A stretch of 64,000 bases of DNA, from the NCBI GenBank assembly GCA_009993605.1, contig JAACTB010000015.1, positions 62,001 to 126,000 on the forward strand, in the 5' to 3' direction. This document shows positions 18,196-26,754 of the stretch, in pieces. Source of the DNA: Erythrobacter sp. Its GTDB lineage: Bacteria; Pseudomonadota; Alphaproteobacteria; Sphingomonadales; Sphingomonadaceae. Position 1 is the first letter of the stretch. The number at the start of each line of letters is the position of its first letter. The notes under the pieces were generated by a model, which saw only the letters and a list, made by a program, of their open reading frames with translations, did not search any database and was not told where the DNA came from. Made by a program: the position numbers and the translations under genes.

Positions 18196-19017
18196 TCAGG
18201 CGCCCTTTGCCAGCTGGTCGAAAGCTTTCAATCGCGACAGCAGGGCGGGCATTTCATCGAGAGGCACCATATTCGGCCCGTCGCTTGGTGCGGTGTCGGG
18301 TTTTTCGTGCGTTTCGATGAACAGCGCGGCCACTCCGATCGCGACCGCCGCGCGCGCGAGCACGGGCACGAATTCGCGCTGGCCGCCCGAACTTTCCCCC
18401 TGCCCACCCGGCTGCTGCACGGAGTGGGTGGCGTCGAAGACGACCGGACAGCCCGTCTGCGCCAGAATGGGGAGCGCGCGCATGTCGGAGACCAGCGTGT
18501 TGTAGCCGAAACTCGCCCCCCGCTCGCACACCATGACGCGATCGTTGCCGCTCTCCACGACCTTGGCGACCACGTTTGTCATGTCCCAAGGGGCGAGGAA
18601 CTGCCCTTTCTTGATGTTGATCGCACGGCCGGTTTTCGCCGCCGCGACCAGGAGATCGGTCTGGCGGCAGAGAAAGGCGGGGATCTGGAGCACGTCGACC
18701 GCTTCGGCCACCGGGGCGCATTGGCCGGGCTCGTGCACGTCGGTGATGACCGGGCAGCCGAAGCGTTCGCGGATATCGGCGAAGATACCGAGCGCCTTGT
18801 CTATCCCGATACCGCGCGGCGAGCCGATCGAGGTCCGGTTACCCTTGTCGAAGGAGGATTTGTAGACGAGGCCGATGTTCAGATCCGCGCACATCTCCGC
18901 AAGCGCGGCGGCCATGTCCATCGCATGGTCGCGGCTTTCCATCGCGCAGGGTCCGGCGATCAGGACGAAGGGCCTGTCGTTCGCGATTTCGAGCTTGCCG
19001 AGGGAAAGGGTCTTCAT
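18196..19017 (-). CDS. kdsA: 3-deoxy-8-phosphooctulonate synthase (Kdo-8-P synthase)
   Basis: A 273-aa DAHP/KDO8P synthase family barrel with [52 protein letters not shown] and [11 protein letters not shown], all class signatures of KdsA. It condenses phosphoenolpyruvate with arabinose-5-phosphate to Kdo-8-phosphate. It is the last gene of a four-gene minus-strand operon with kdsD and a cytidylyltransferase fusion. Start ATG 19017 chosen because the family begins just before the GPCAMES strand; upstream frame is Arg/Pro-rich noise. The enzyme call is firm. Confidence 0.95.
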   Translation of the reverse strand: MKTLSLGKLEIANDRPFVLIAGPCAMESRDHAMDMAAALAEMCADLNIGLVYKSSFDKGNRTSIGSPRGIGIDKALGIFADIRERFGCPVITDVHEPGQCAPVAEAVDVLQIPAFLCRQTDLLVAAAKTGRAINIKKGQFLAPWDMTNVVAKVVESGNDRVMVCERGASFGYNTLVSDMRALPILAQTGCPVVFDATHSVQQPGGQGESSGGQREFVPVLARAAVAIGVAALFIETHEKPDTAPSDGPNMVPLDEMPALLSRLKAFDQLAKGA

Positions 19018-19028
19018 CGGATCGGCCT

Positions 19029-20339
19029 TCAGAATGTGCCGCATTCGGCAAGGATTTCGCCGACATCGCGGCCCTGGGCGGCATACATGCGAATGCGGGC
19101 CTCGTTGCTCATGACATCCCATGCGGCGGCTTCGACCTCGGCCCAGCGTGCCCGCGGGATCACGACGACGCCATCCTCGTCGGCGAAAACCACATCGTCG
19201 TTACGCACCTCGACCTCGCCCATGGTGACGGGGCGGTTCATCGACTGTAAGGTGCCTTCGAACTTGATATCGTTGCAGGTCCGGGCGCGCGCATAGACAG
19301 GAAAGCCCAGCGCGCGGACATCGGCGGTATCTCTCGTCGCACCGTCGATCACTGCCCCCACCGCGCCCGCGCGAATAGCGAGGTTGGCGTTGAGATCGCC
19401 GAAATAGGCGCGCTCCGGCACATCGGTCGCCACCATGATGACATCGCCGGGGCGGATGAAACGATAGGAATCGAGCGCGTTGTAGATGCCCTTCCAGGCA
19501 TCGGGCGGATCGCCGGCGCCGACGGCGGCGAGCTGGAGCGTCTTCGCCCGGCCCAGCAGCCTGCCGCCACTGGTCGGCCCGAGATCGGGCGACAGGACAC
19601 CGGGAATGCCCTTCTCCTTGCAGATATCGGCAAGGACGGTGGAGGACAGGTGCGAAGCCATCGCTCGGAAGCGCGTCACCTCCGCCGCGCGCTGGCCCGC
19701 GCTGACTGTCTCGGCAAAGACGAGATCCTCGGCGCGATTGATATCGATCTGTTCCATCGGATCGAGCTCGAACAGGATCGGCTTGGTCCCATAGCGGCGT
19801 GTCGGCACCTCGCCCGATGGGGGGCGCCGCACGATGTAAAGGCTCATCGCCTCGATCCGGGTGACCGGTAGGTCCACGCTGTTGGGGATGCGGCCCGTAC
19901 CGTAACTCGGCTGCCCATCCTCCCAGCAATATTGCTTCGCGCTGCTCACGCCCACCAGGCTGTCCGCCTCGGGGTCGGCAAGAAGCGCCGCGATCGCGCG
20001 CGATATCGTGTCGGCGGTGATGAAGGGCGCCGTGCAGAGCAGCTGGACCCACATATCCGCATCGGGCCGCTGGCTGCATTCCCAGGCGAACATTTCATGC
20101 CCGTCGGTCGCATTGCTGGCGAGGTCTGCGGGACGGTTCAGATGCGCCACCGGAAGGTCGCTGGCCAGCGCGGCGATCTCGGCCGATTCCGTGTCCAGGC
20201 AGACTTCGCCGATCGCCGGGCAATCGAGCGCCTGGCGCAGCTTGCGGCGGAAGAGATGGTCGCCGTCGAGAACGGCCACGTTCTTCCCCGGAACGCGCTC
20301 GCTGTGACCCTTGGCCGGGACGAAGGCTACGATGTTCAT
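19029..20339 (-). CDS. CMP-sugar synthetase (NeuA/KdsB-like) fused to an RraA/HMG-aldolase-like domain
   Basis: 436 aa with two domains. Residues 1 to ~225 are an acylneuraminate-type cytidylyltransferase ([49 protein letters not shown]). Residues ~228 to 436 resemble RraA-like class II aldolases ([60 protein letters not shown]), with the conserved Arg-Asp pair kept. Cytidylyltransferases activate Kdo or nonulosonic acids with CTP. RraA relatives cleave or form pyruvate-derived hydroxy-keto acids. It sits between kdsD and kdsA. The fusion is unusual to me; what the second domain does here is open. Confidence 0.75.
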   Translation of the reverse strand: MNIVAFVPAKGHSERVPGKNVAVLDGDHLFRRKLRQALDCPAIGEVCLDTESAEIAALASDLPVAHLNRPADLASNATDGHEMFAWECSQRPDADMWVQLLCTAPFITADTISRAIAALLADPEADSLVGVSSAKQYCWEDGQPSYGTGRIPNSVDLPVTRIEAMSLYIVRRPPSGEVPTRRYGTKPILFELDPMEQIDINRAEDLVFAETVSAGQRAAEVTRFRAMASHLSSTVLADICKEKGIPGVLSPDLGPTSGGRLLGRAKTLQLAAVGAGDPPDAWKGIYNALDSYRFIRPGDVIMVATDVPERAYFGDLNANLAIRAGAVGAVIDGATRDTADVRALGFPVYARARTCNDIKFEGTLQSMNRPVTMGEVEVRNDDVVFADEDGVVVIPRARWAEVEAAAWDVMSNEARIRMYAAQGRDVGEILAECGTF

Positions 20340-20343
20340 GATC

Positions 20344-21336
20344 TCAACCCTGCATCAGATCGTTCGTGTGGAGCATACCGTGAAGGCGGCCCTCAGCGTC
20401 GATGACCGGAAGCACGAGCTTTGCGGTCGCGGCCTTTCCCTGCAAGAGCAGCATATCGCCGAGCGTCGCATCGAGAGCGATGCTCGTAGGGTCGGAGCGC
20501 ATCAGCGCGCCTGCGCTGGCGTTCTCGATACCGCATCCCGTTTGAAGATAGCGCCTGACGTCGCCATCGACGACCAGACCGATCAGCCTGTCGCCATCAT
20601 CGACGACGCAGGCCGCGCCCATGCGCTTGCTCGACATGACCGTCAAGAGATCGACCAGCGCGGTATCGGGCGCGACCTTGGGCAGATCGTCGCCCTGCCG
20701 CATCACGGTCGCGACCGGGATCATCTGCCGCCCGAGCAGGCCCGCAGGATGATGCCTGAGGAAATCCTGACGCGTAAATCCGCGGGTGCGGCTCACTGCG
20801 ACGGCCAGGGCGTCGCCGATCGCGAGATGGAGAGTCGTGCTGGACGTGGGGGCCATGCCGAGATGGTCGGCCTCCCTTTCCACCTCGGCGTGAATTAGGT
20901 GATCGACGGCCCGGCCCAATGGCGAATCCGCGCGCCCGATGATCCCGACCAGCGTGCATCCGCGCGCCTTCAACAGCGGCAGGATACGCACGGTCTCCTC
21001 GGTCGATCCGCTGTTCGACAGCAGGACGACGGTGCTGCCCGGCTCGACCGCGCCGAGATCGCCATGCGCCGCCTCGGCAGCGTTCAGGAACAGCGCCGCC
21101 GTACCCAGGCTCGAAAAGGTGGCGGCGAGCTTCGCCGCGATATGGCCCGATTTGCCCACCCCGATGAATATGATCGGCCGTTCCTGCCGGGAAAGCAGCC
21201 CGATCGTCTCGGCCACGCCGCGTTGCGGCAAATTCAAAAGGCGGGACAGCGCATCGCGTTCTGCGGCGATCACTTCGCGGAACCAGCCGATCGCGCAGTC
21301 ATCCGCCAACTTCTCGATCGTGGTGAAGGCGTTCAT
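20344..21336 (-). CDS. kdsD: Arabinose-5-phosphate isomerase (KpsF/KdsD)
   Basis: 330 aa. An N-terminal SIS domain (IFIGVGKSGHIAAKLAATFSS, GDLGAVEPGSTVVLLSNSGSTEE) is followed by two CBS domains (VATVMRQGDDLP, RMGAACVVDDGDRLIGLVVDGDVRR, LMRSDPTSIALDATLGDML). It turns ribulose-5-phosphate into arabinose-5-phosphate, the KdsA substrate. Start ATG 21336 overlaps the stop of the upstream gene by 4 bp (ATGA). The open frame upstream of it is an out-of-frame shadow. Confidence 0.92.
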   Translation of the reverse strand: MNAFTTIEKLADDCAIGWFREVIAAERDALSRLLNLPQRGVAETIGLLSRQERPIIFIGVGKSGHIAAKLAATFSSLGTAALFLNAAEAAHGDLGAVEPGSTVVLLSNSGSTEETVRILPLLKARGCTLVGIIGRADSPLGRAVDHLIHAEVEREADHLGMAPTSSTTLHLAIGDALAVAVSRTRGFTRQDFLRHHPAGLLGRQMIPVATVMRQGDDLPKVAPDTALVDLLTVMSSKRMGAACVVDDGDRLIGLVVDGDVRRYLQTGCGIENASAGALMRSDPTSIALDATLGDMLLLQGKAATAKLVLPVIDAEGRLHGMLHTNDLMQG

Positions 21337-22508
21337 GCGGCAACCCCTTGCGCGGTTTCGAAATAATGGGCGAAGCCGTGATCCCACCGTTGCGGGTCGA
21401 CGGGATTGTCCATCCGATCGAGGATGCCTGCGGCGGTCAGTTCGGGGTCCCTCGGGTCGATGACGTCGTTTGCGATGTGGTGGGCGAGCCAGGTGCGCGC
21501 CTCGCCCCTGTTCGGCGTACGGGCACGCTTGTCCGCGATCGCCGGAAGAAAGTCCTCGAACTCGGTATAGGCGTTGAGCCAGTCTCCCGTTTCGAAACGG
21601 CTTCTGCGCAGCAATTCGACGCCGTGATAGCCTGCGAGGGAGAATATCTTGGAATCGTAGACGATCAGGCCGTCGGCGATGCGAAGCAGCATTTCCGTGA
21701 TGCTCGCTCCGCTGGGGTGGCGGCTGGGAAACAGGCGTGCCTTGGAGCCGAGAGACGCGACGGCCGCTTCCATCGCCCGGTTGTCGACATGCATTTCGTT
21801 CAGCGGATGGTTGGTGATCGCCAGGAAGAAATCGTCGCCGATCGTTTCCGCCACCTCTTTGACCAGCCCCGCATTCGTGTCCGCTCCGAGCCGGTGCATG
21901 AGGAAGAAGTTCTCCTCGTGCTCGTATTCGAGCGGCAGAAGAAGCGTGGGGCGATCCTTCGGAAGATCCGCCCCTTGGCGGAACGTCTCGCGCATCGCGT
22001 CGTCGGACGTCGCGGACTGGTCGAGCCTGTCCCACAGCGGCCCGCTCAAGCGATCGAGCGCGGCCAGCTCCTCCTCGCCCAATTGCGGGAGGACCCCATG
22101 GTCGAACGGGCGCTCCTTTAAAACGATCCAGTCGCTTGGCAGGTTGAGGGGATCGGCCCCGCCTTCCATGATGTGGCGCACCACGCCGGGAAACGCAGCG
22201 ACCGTTTCGCAATCGGCCGAACGGCACAGGACGTAGTCGGGGGAAAGCGTGTTGACGAACTCGACAAGCGCGGCCTGCTGGACGGGATCGGTCCGCATGC
22301 TCGGATGGGAATCGTCGTGGACGATATGCCAGGTCACCGGAAGATGCGCGCACATCTGCCGTTCCCGCTCACCCACGCCCGTATTCTTCCAGGGCACCGG
22401 CGCCAGCACGTGAACCTCGTGCTGCCGGGCGAGCAGAGCGATCAGAGGCGTCACGATGGCGCCGAACCACCACGGGGTGATGACAGGCAGGTAGAAGAGT
22501 ATGCGCAT
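21333..22508 (-). CDS. Putative capsule-type glycosyltransferase (KpsS/GT-B-like), unassigned
   Basis: 391 aa starting at MRILFYLPVITPWWFGAIVTPL, a Rossmann-like first strand of GT-B enzymes. The C-terminal part has AITNHPLNE and GLIVYDSKIFSLAGYHGVELLRRSRF, reminiscent of the sugar-nucleotide site of KpsC/KpsS-type capsule transferases. It is the first gene of the kdsD/cytidylyltransferase/kdsA operon, so a beta-Kdo transferase or a related transferase is a reasonable guess. I could not assign it firmly. An ATG at 22529 would add seven residues. Confidence 0.45.
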   Translation of the reverse strand: MRILFYLPVITPWWFGAIVTPLIALLARQHEVHVLAPVPWKNTGVGERERQMCAHLPVTWHIVHDDSHPSMRTDPVQQAALVEFVNTLSPDYVLCRSADCETVAAFPGVVRHIMEGGADPLNLPSDWIVLKERPFDHGVLPQLGEEELAALDRLSGPLWDRLDQSATSDDAMRETFRQGADLPKDRPTLLLPLEYEHEENFFLMHRLGADTNAGLVKEVAETIGDDFFLAITNHPLNEMHVDNRAMEAAVASLGSKARLFPSRHPSGASITEMLLRIADGLIVYDSKIFSLAGYHGVELLRRSRFETGDWLNAYTEFEDFLPAIADKRARTPNRGEARTWLAHHIANDVIDPRDPELTAAGILDRMDNPVDPQRWDHGFAHYFETAQGVAA

Positions 22509-22817
22509 GAACCGCCCCGGATGATCCATCGACCCTGCGCAGTATGCGCATCGGTTTCTGGTCATTCGCAGATAGGTAAATATGGTAAGCGAAAGGTTAA
22601 TTCCGGGCGCGCGGCGTCCGTGCGGATCGCGAAGGCTCCCCCTCGTTCTCCTCCAGCCTTTGCGGCTGCTCCAACGGATATTTCCGGCGGGAGCGTGTCT
22701 CGCCCTGTCCCCTACGGCAGCGAAGGAATGTGCCACCGGCATTGCCCTTGTGAGGCGCCTCGTGCCAGAATCCCCGATGAAAGCCGAACCCCCTCGCAGA
22801 AGGAAGACACCCCAACC
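22509..22817. promoter_or_regulatory. Divergent intergenic region
   Basis: A 309-bp space between the Kdo operon (minus) and the methyltransferase (plus). A short AT-rich part near 22548-22600 (GCAGATAGGTAAATATGG) is the most promoter-like piece for the minus operon. No repeat, RNA or small gene was recognised. Confidence 0.3.
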
Positions 22818-23486
22818 GTGGCTCACTATCGTCCCGACCCCGATCTCGACGCCTATGAGGCGGAGAACGCCTTCTATCTAAAGAGCCATCCGTCGCGCAT
22901 CGCCAAGCTGCTGGCGCATTACGAACTCTACAGGATGATCACCGATCTGCCCGGCGCGGTGATCGAAGCGGGCGTCTACAAGGGCGCGTCGCTGATGCGC
23001 TTCGCGGCCTTCCGCGCGACTCTGGAGAACGATTACAGCCGCCCGCTGATCGGCTTCGATGCGTTCGGCAGCTTCCCGCGAACCGATATCAGCGGAGAGG
23101 ACGATCTCGATTTTATCGACCGGTTCGAGAACGCCGGTGGGCCGGGCATTGCGAAAGATGATTTGGCGACGCTGGTCGAAAAGAAGGGATACGCCAATCT
23201 CGAACTCCACGAAGGCGATCTCTTCGAAACGCTGCCTGCCTTTCTAAGGCAGAACCCGGCAACGAAGGTGGCTTTGCTCCACCTCGACCTCGACGTGTAC
23301 GAGCCGACGGCTTTCGCCCTCGAAGCGCTGGCTCCGCATATGGTCAAAGGCGGCCTGATCGTCCTCGACGATTACGGCCTCGTCAAAGGGGCGACAAAGG
23401 CGGCGGACGAATTGTGCGAGGCCCGGAATTTGGAGCTCAGGAAGCTGTCGAATTACCAGATCCCGGCCTATATCGTCATGCCTTGA
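22818..23486 (+). CDS. TylF/MycF-type class I methyltransferase
   Basis: 222 aa from GTG 22818, with AGGAAG upstream. It has the TylF family pattern: IEAGVYKGASLMRFAAF (SAM-binding loop), IGFDAFGSFP, LHLDLDVYEPT (metal-binding Asp residues) and GGLIVLDDYG. Members methylate sugar or natural-product hydroxyls with Mg2+ and SAM. Its place beside Kdo and exopolysaccharide genes suggests a sugar O-methyltransferase acting on the surface polymer. The exact substrate is unknown. Confidence 0.75.
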   Translation: MAHYRPDPDLDAYEAENAFYLKSHPSRIAKLLAHYELYRMITDLPGAVIEAGVYKGASLMRFAAFRATLENDYSRPLIGFDAFGSFPRTDISGEDDLDFIDRFENAGGPGIAKDDLATLVEKKGYANLELHEGDLFETLPAFLRQNPATKVALLHLDLDVYEPTAFALEALAPHMVKGGLIVLDDYGLVKGATKAADELCEARNLELRKLSNYQIPAYIVMP

Positions 23487-23535
23487 GGGGCAGGCGACGT
23501 GAGACCTTTCAGGTCTTCGGCGATTTCGGGAAAAA

Positions 23536-23611
23536 TGGCAGGGGTGACAGGATTCGAACCCGTGGCCCTCGGTTTTGGAGACCGATGCTCTACCAGCTGA
23601 GCTACACCCCT
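23536..23611 (-). tRNA. tRNA-Trp (CCA anticodon)
   Basis: The minus strand folds as a full cloverleaf. The 5' acceptor AGGGGTG pairs with CACCCCT, the D arm is GCTCAGCTGGTAGAGC, and the anticodon stem TCGGT/ACCGA carries loop CTCCAAA (anticodon CCA). The T arm contains GGTTCGAATCC, with discriminator G and an encoded CCA end. Length is 76 nt including CCA. Confidence 0.97.
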
Positions 23612-23718
23612 GCAGCCGGTCGCGCCACCTACCCGGCGCGGGCTTGCTTGGCAAGCGCGTCCTTCGCGATCAGGTTTTGGCTGGGTTCCCATGCCGTTGC
23701 AGTGCTAGAGCAGCGGTT

Positions 23719-24471
23719 ATGCCAGGATCGCCGCCCTCCCCTTCCGTGATCCCCCCCGAACTGTTGCTGACCGCCTATCGCGCTGGCCTGTTTCCGATGG
23801 CCGATCACCGGGACGATCCCGAAGTGTTCTGGGTGGAGCCGCGCGAGCGGGCGATCTTTCCGCTCGATCAGTTTCATGTTTCCAAGAGCTTGCGCAAGAC
23901 CATCCGGCAGGATCGCTTTCGCGTCACCTGCGACAGGGATTTCGCCGCCACGATCGCCGCCTGCGCGAAACCGCGCGAGGCCTTTGCCGAAAGCTGGATC
24001 AGCCACCGCATCGAAGCGAGCTATCAGGCGCTCCACCATGCGGGCCATGCGCACAGCTTCGAATGCTGGCAGGCGGACGAGTTCGGAAACGATCGCCTCG
24101 TCGGCGGTCTTTACGGCGTCGCCTTCGACCGAGTGTTTTGTGGGGAGAGCATGTTCAGCCGCGTGCCGGATGCGAGCAAAGTGGCGCTCGCCTGGCTGGT
24201 CGCGTGCATGAAGAGCGCCGGATTCCGTGTGCTCGATTGCCAGTTCATGACCGACCATCTCGCATCCATGGGGGCGAAGGCCATCCCGCAGGCGCGCTAT
24301 CTCGAACTGGTAGAGAATGCCGCCGGGAGCCCCGAAGCGAGCCTGCCGGAAGCCTGGGCGCGTTATGCGGTCGGCTCGGGCTCCGCAGCCTCGTCGGGCG
24401 CGTCCGCAGCCTCGGACCCGCCGCCGCCTTCGGGGAAGCTCATCGCGCAGTCTTTTACGAAGACATCGTAG
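23719..24471 (+). CDS. aat: Leucyl/phenylalanyl-tRNA--protein transferase
   Basis: 250 aa. Family hallmarks are present: AYRAGLFPMAD, VFWVEPRERAIFPLDQFHVSKSLRK, AESWISHRIEASYQALHHAGHAHSFECW, GGLYGVAFDRVFCGESMFSR and LDCQFMTDHLASMGA. It adds Leu or Phe to N-terminal Arg/Lys of proteins for ClpS/ClpAP degradation. The last ~30 residues (Ser/Ala/Pro-rich) lie beyond the conserved fold. They are encoded opposite the end of the DUF2155 gene, a 109-bp convergent overlap. Confidence 0.93.
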   Translation: MPGSPPSPSVIPPELLLTAYRAGLFPMADHRDDPEVFWVEPRERAIFPLDQFHVSKSLRKTIRQDRFRVTCDRDFAATIAACAKPREAFAESWISHRIEASYQALHHAGHAHSFECWQADEFGNDRLVGGLYGVAFDRVFCGESMFSRVPDASKVALAWLVACMKSAGFRVLDCQFMTDHLASMGAKAIPQARYLELVENAAGSPEASLPEAWARYAVGSGSAASSGASAASDPPPPSGKLIAQSFTKTS

Positions 24472-24929
24472 ACCGGGTGTTCGACCACGTTGAGGCTGGG
24501 CGAATTCTTGAACAGCCAACCCGAGAAGATGCGGCGGAACTGGTTCTCGCCGCTGCGATCGGCGACCAGCACCTGAACGAAGGCGCCGGTTTCCTGCGGC
24601 AATTCCCACGGCGCGGTCTTCTCGCACGAGCGCAGCCGCACGATGACATCGCCCACCCGGCGCGAATCGCCCGGCGCCATTTCGAGCTCCTGCGACACGT
24701 TGTTGCGCTTGTTGAGCAGCCCGATCGTCGCCACTCGCTCCGCCAGCGGAGTGCCGATCTGCGCCGCGTCGCTGGCCGCTTGCGGGGGCGGAGGTGCCGT
24801 GTCGGCGACGCTATCGGGGATTTCGGTGCGGACCGCGGCAGGCTCGGGCGGGTCTTCGCCGCACGCAGTCAGGCCGAGCCCCATCGTCAGCGCCATCAGG
24901 GCGGAGTGCAGGACGCGCGACCCGCCCAT
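24363..24929 (-). CDS. DUF2155-domain lipoprotein
   Basis: 188 aa. The N-terminus has a lipoprotein signal (LMALTMGLGLTACGE, lipobox Cys). The core has NVSQELEMAPGDSRRVGDVIVRLRSCEKTAPWELPQETGAFVQV and RRIFSGWLFKNSPSLNVVEHPVYDVFVKDC, the DUF2155 pattern common in alphaproteobacteria. It follows the NDUFA12-like gene with 3 bp between them, as in many sphingomonads. The molecular function is unknown; a periplasmic or envelope location is likely. Confidence 0.85.
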   Translation of the reverse strand: MGGSRVLHSALMALTMGLGLTACGEDPPEPAAVRTEIPDSVADTAPPPPQAASDAAQIGTPLAERVATIGLLNKRNNVSQELEMAPGDSRRVGDVIVRLRSCEKTAPWELPQETGAFVQVLVADRSGENQFRRIFSGWLFKNSPSLNVVEHPVYDVFVKDCAMSFPEGGGGSEAADAPDEAAEPEPTA

Positions 24930-24932
24930 GGT

Positions 24933-25355
24933 TCAGGCGTCCGGCGTCCAGGCTTCGTAATCGCCCGCAGCCCGCGCGCGCTGGCCGCCCCGCTCGAGAG
25001 CGCCCGCCGGACGATAGGCCGTGGCGGTGCCGGTGGCGTTCGGCGTGTAATCCGCTTCCCAGATACGCGGCGCGGGCAGATAGCTTTCGGGCACGTCGTC
25101 GAACGCGCCGTGCAGCCAGCCATGCCATTCGGCCGGTACGCGGCTGGCATCGTTGGCGCCTTCGTAGATCACCCAGCGCCGTTCCTTGCCGGTATAGGAG
25201 CCCCCGGTCGGCAGGTTCTTGCGCTTCGCCCGCGAGCGGAAATAGCGATTGCCCTGCGCATCGGTGCCCACCTGTTCGCCGTTGCGCCAGCTCCAGAACA
25301 GCGTGCCGAGCGTGGCGCCGTTCCACCAAGTGAAGATCTTGCCGAGGAAGTTCAT
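24933..25355 (-). CDS. NDUFA12-like NADH:ubiquinone oxidoreductase accessory subunit
   Basis: 140 aa. It opens with a WWNGATLGT-type segment, then GTDAQGNRYF, RRWVIYEG, VPAEWHGWLHG and YLPAPRIWEADYTPNATGT, typical of the NDUFA12/B17.2 subunit found in alphaproteobacterial complex I. It helps assemble or stabilise the peripheral arm at the membrane. It is read together with the DUF2155 gene. Confidence 0.92.
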   Translation of the reverse strand: MNFLGKIFTWWNGATLGTLFWSWRNGEQVGTDAQGNRYFRSRAKRKNLPTGGSYTGKERRWVIYEGANDASRVPAEWHGWLHGAFDDVPESYLPAPRIWEADYTPNATGTATAYRPAGALERGGQRARAAGDYEAWTPDA

Positions 25356-25454
25356 GGCGCGCGGTTAGCCGTTTTTGTGATGGGCCTCAAGCACCGGCGC
25401 GCGCCTTCGCGCGCTTGGCTACGCGGCATTGGCCGCGGCACGCGGTCGCGCTTG

Positions 25455-25471
25455 CGGCACCTTCGGTGCCG
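25455..25471 (-). terminator. Short hairpin between DUF192 and NDUFA12 genes
   Basis: CGGCACC-ttc-GGTGCCG makes a 7-bp stem with a 3-base loop in the 143-bp gap downstream of the DUF192 gene. It may end the recX-DUF192 transcript. There is no T-run. Confidence 0.3.
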
Positions 25472-25498
25472 GAGGAATCGAGGACAACGCCACGCGTC

Positions 25499-26011
25499 CT
25501 ACCATTCGACCAGATCGCCGGCTTCGATCCCCAGTTCTTCGGCCCGACCGCCATTCAGTTCCAGGACCCCGCTGGTCACGCCCGCAGAGACGACCGAATC
25601 GAGCGAATAGGGTGTCGTCATCGCCGCGATGTTAAGGATGCGCCCGTCCGTGCCGATAAAGATGATATCGAGTGGCAGCGGCGTGTTCTTCATCCAGAAG
25701 CTGCGCGCCTCGGGCGGATCGCTGGGAAAGATCATCCCTTCGTCCGGCCCCATCTCGGTGCGGAACATGAGCCCGCGTTCCTGCGCGTCGGGCGAGGCGG
25801 CGACCTCGACCCGGAAACGGTGGACCCGGTCATCGGACCGCACCGTCAGCGGGATCACTTCCAGGCCGGAGACCGGATGCGTACCGGGCTGCATCGCCGC
25901 CTGCATGGCCTTCGCACTCGCTTCGGCCTGAGGCTGCGCCTGGGGCGAACAGGCGATGAGAGGCAGCGCGGCGACACAGGATAGAGCGAAACACAGCGGG
26001 GCGCGGTTCAT
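25499..26011 (-). CDS. DUF192 family protein, exported
   Basis: 170 aa with a lipoprotein-like signal (LSCVAALPLIACSP). The DUF192 fold follows: FRVEVAASPDAQERGLMFRTEMGPDEGMIF, RSFWMKNTPLPLDIIFIGTDGRI and VLELNGGRAEELGIEAGD. Function is not established. The start ATG 26011 overlaps the recX stop by 4 bp, so the two are co-translated. Confidence 0.88.
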   Translation of the reverse strand: MNRAPLCFALSCVAALPLIACSPQAQPQAEASAKAMQAAMQPGTHPVSGLEVIPLTVRSDDRVHRFRVEVAASPDAQERGLMFRTEMGPDEGMIFPSDPPEARSFWMKNTPLPLDIIFIGTDGRILNIAAMTTPYSLDSVVSAGVTSGVLELNGGRAEELGIEAGDLVEW

Positions 26012-26625
26012 GTCGGAAATTCCTCTTCCCGGGCCTCGTCGACCCATTCGTCCAGAGATGCGGGATCGGCCGCGTCGATTACCTTGCGGGCGTGGTCGAA
26101 ATCATGGCCCGCGCGGATCATCGCCGCAAGCTGCTTTTCGCGCTGCTTCGCCCAATCGTCGCCCGCACGCATTTCGGATCGGGCAAACGGACCGAACCGA
26201 CGCTTGCGGGCGAGCGCGACGACTGCCTCGCGCCGCGCGAATTCGTCGGGCGCGAACCGCGCGCGCAGGCCTTCGCCGATGCCCGCCGCATGCAATTGCT
26301 GTTCGACCCGGCGGGCGCCATATCCGCGGTTCAAAAGCCCCGCGCTCTTGGCCCGCGCATAGCCTTCATCGTCGACATAGCCCTTTTCGACATAGCTCGC
26401 GACAAGGGCGTCGAGATCGGGCTCGGGCGCATCCTCGACCCAGCCGCGCTCGCGCAGCTTGCGGCGCAGATAGGTCCGCAATTTTCCCGCGCTCGTCGCG
26501 AAGCGGGCGACATAGGCGAGCGCCATTTCCTGAAGGCGCGCCTCGTCGAGCGGGCGAAGCTTGCGCTCGCGCCGCCTGCCGCGATGGCCGGCCTCTCGTC
26601 TCTGGGAGTCGCTATCCGGTCGCAT
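26008..26625 (-). CDS. recX: RecX-family regulatory protein
   Basis: 205 aa, helix-rich and highly charged. It has the RecX repeat pattern (LRTYLRRKLRERGW, DLDALVASYVEKGYVDDEGYARAKSAGLLNRGYGARRVEQQLHAAGI). RecX modulates RecA filaments in DNA repair. ATG 26625 was chosen; the frame extends to 26655. recA is not in the window, so this is the detached form. Confident on family, less on regulation. Confidence 0.82.
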   Translation of the reverse strand: MRPDSDSQRREAGHRGRRRERKLRPLDEARLQEMALAYVARFATSAGKLRTYLRRKLRERGWVEDAPEPDLDALVASYVEKGYVDDEGYARAKSAGLLNRGYGARRVEQQLHAAGIGEGLRARFAPDEFARREAVVALARKRRFGPFARSEMRAGDDWAKQREKQLAAMIRAGHDFDHARKVIDAADPASLDEWVDEAREEEFPT

Positions 26626-26754
26626 TTGCCATATTGATGCCACACTCCTTATCAAAGGGGAAAGTTTATCGCAGGACGCATTCGGGAGACATGCGGACCT
26701 GCCCTTTCAAGGGATGCCGCAAGGCCCTGTCTTTTCACGGATATCTGCAAGCCT

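Noticed and set aside
25356..25498. Small gene in the gap between the NDUFA12-like and DUF192 genes
   Set aside because: Only GC-rich sequence with a short hairpin; no frame with a ribosome site.
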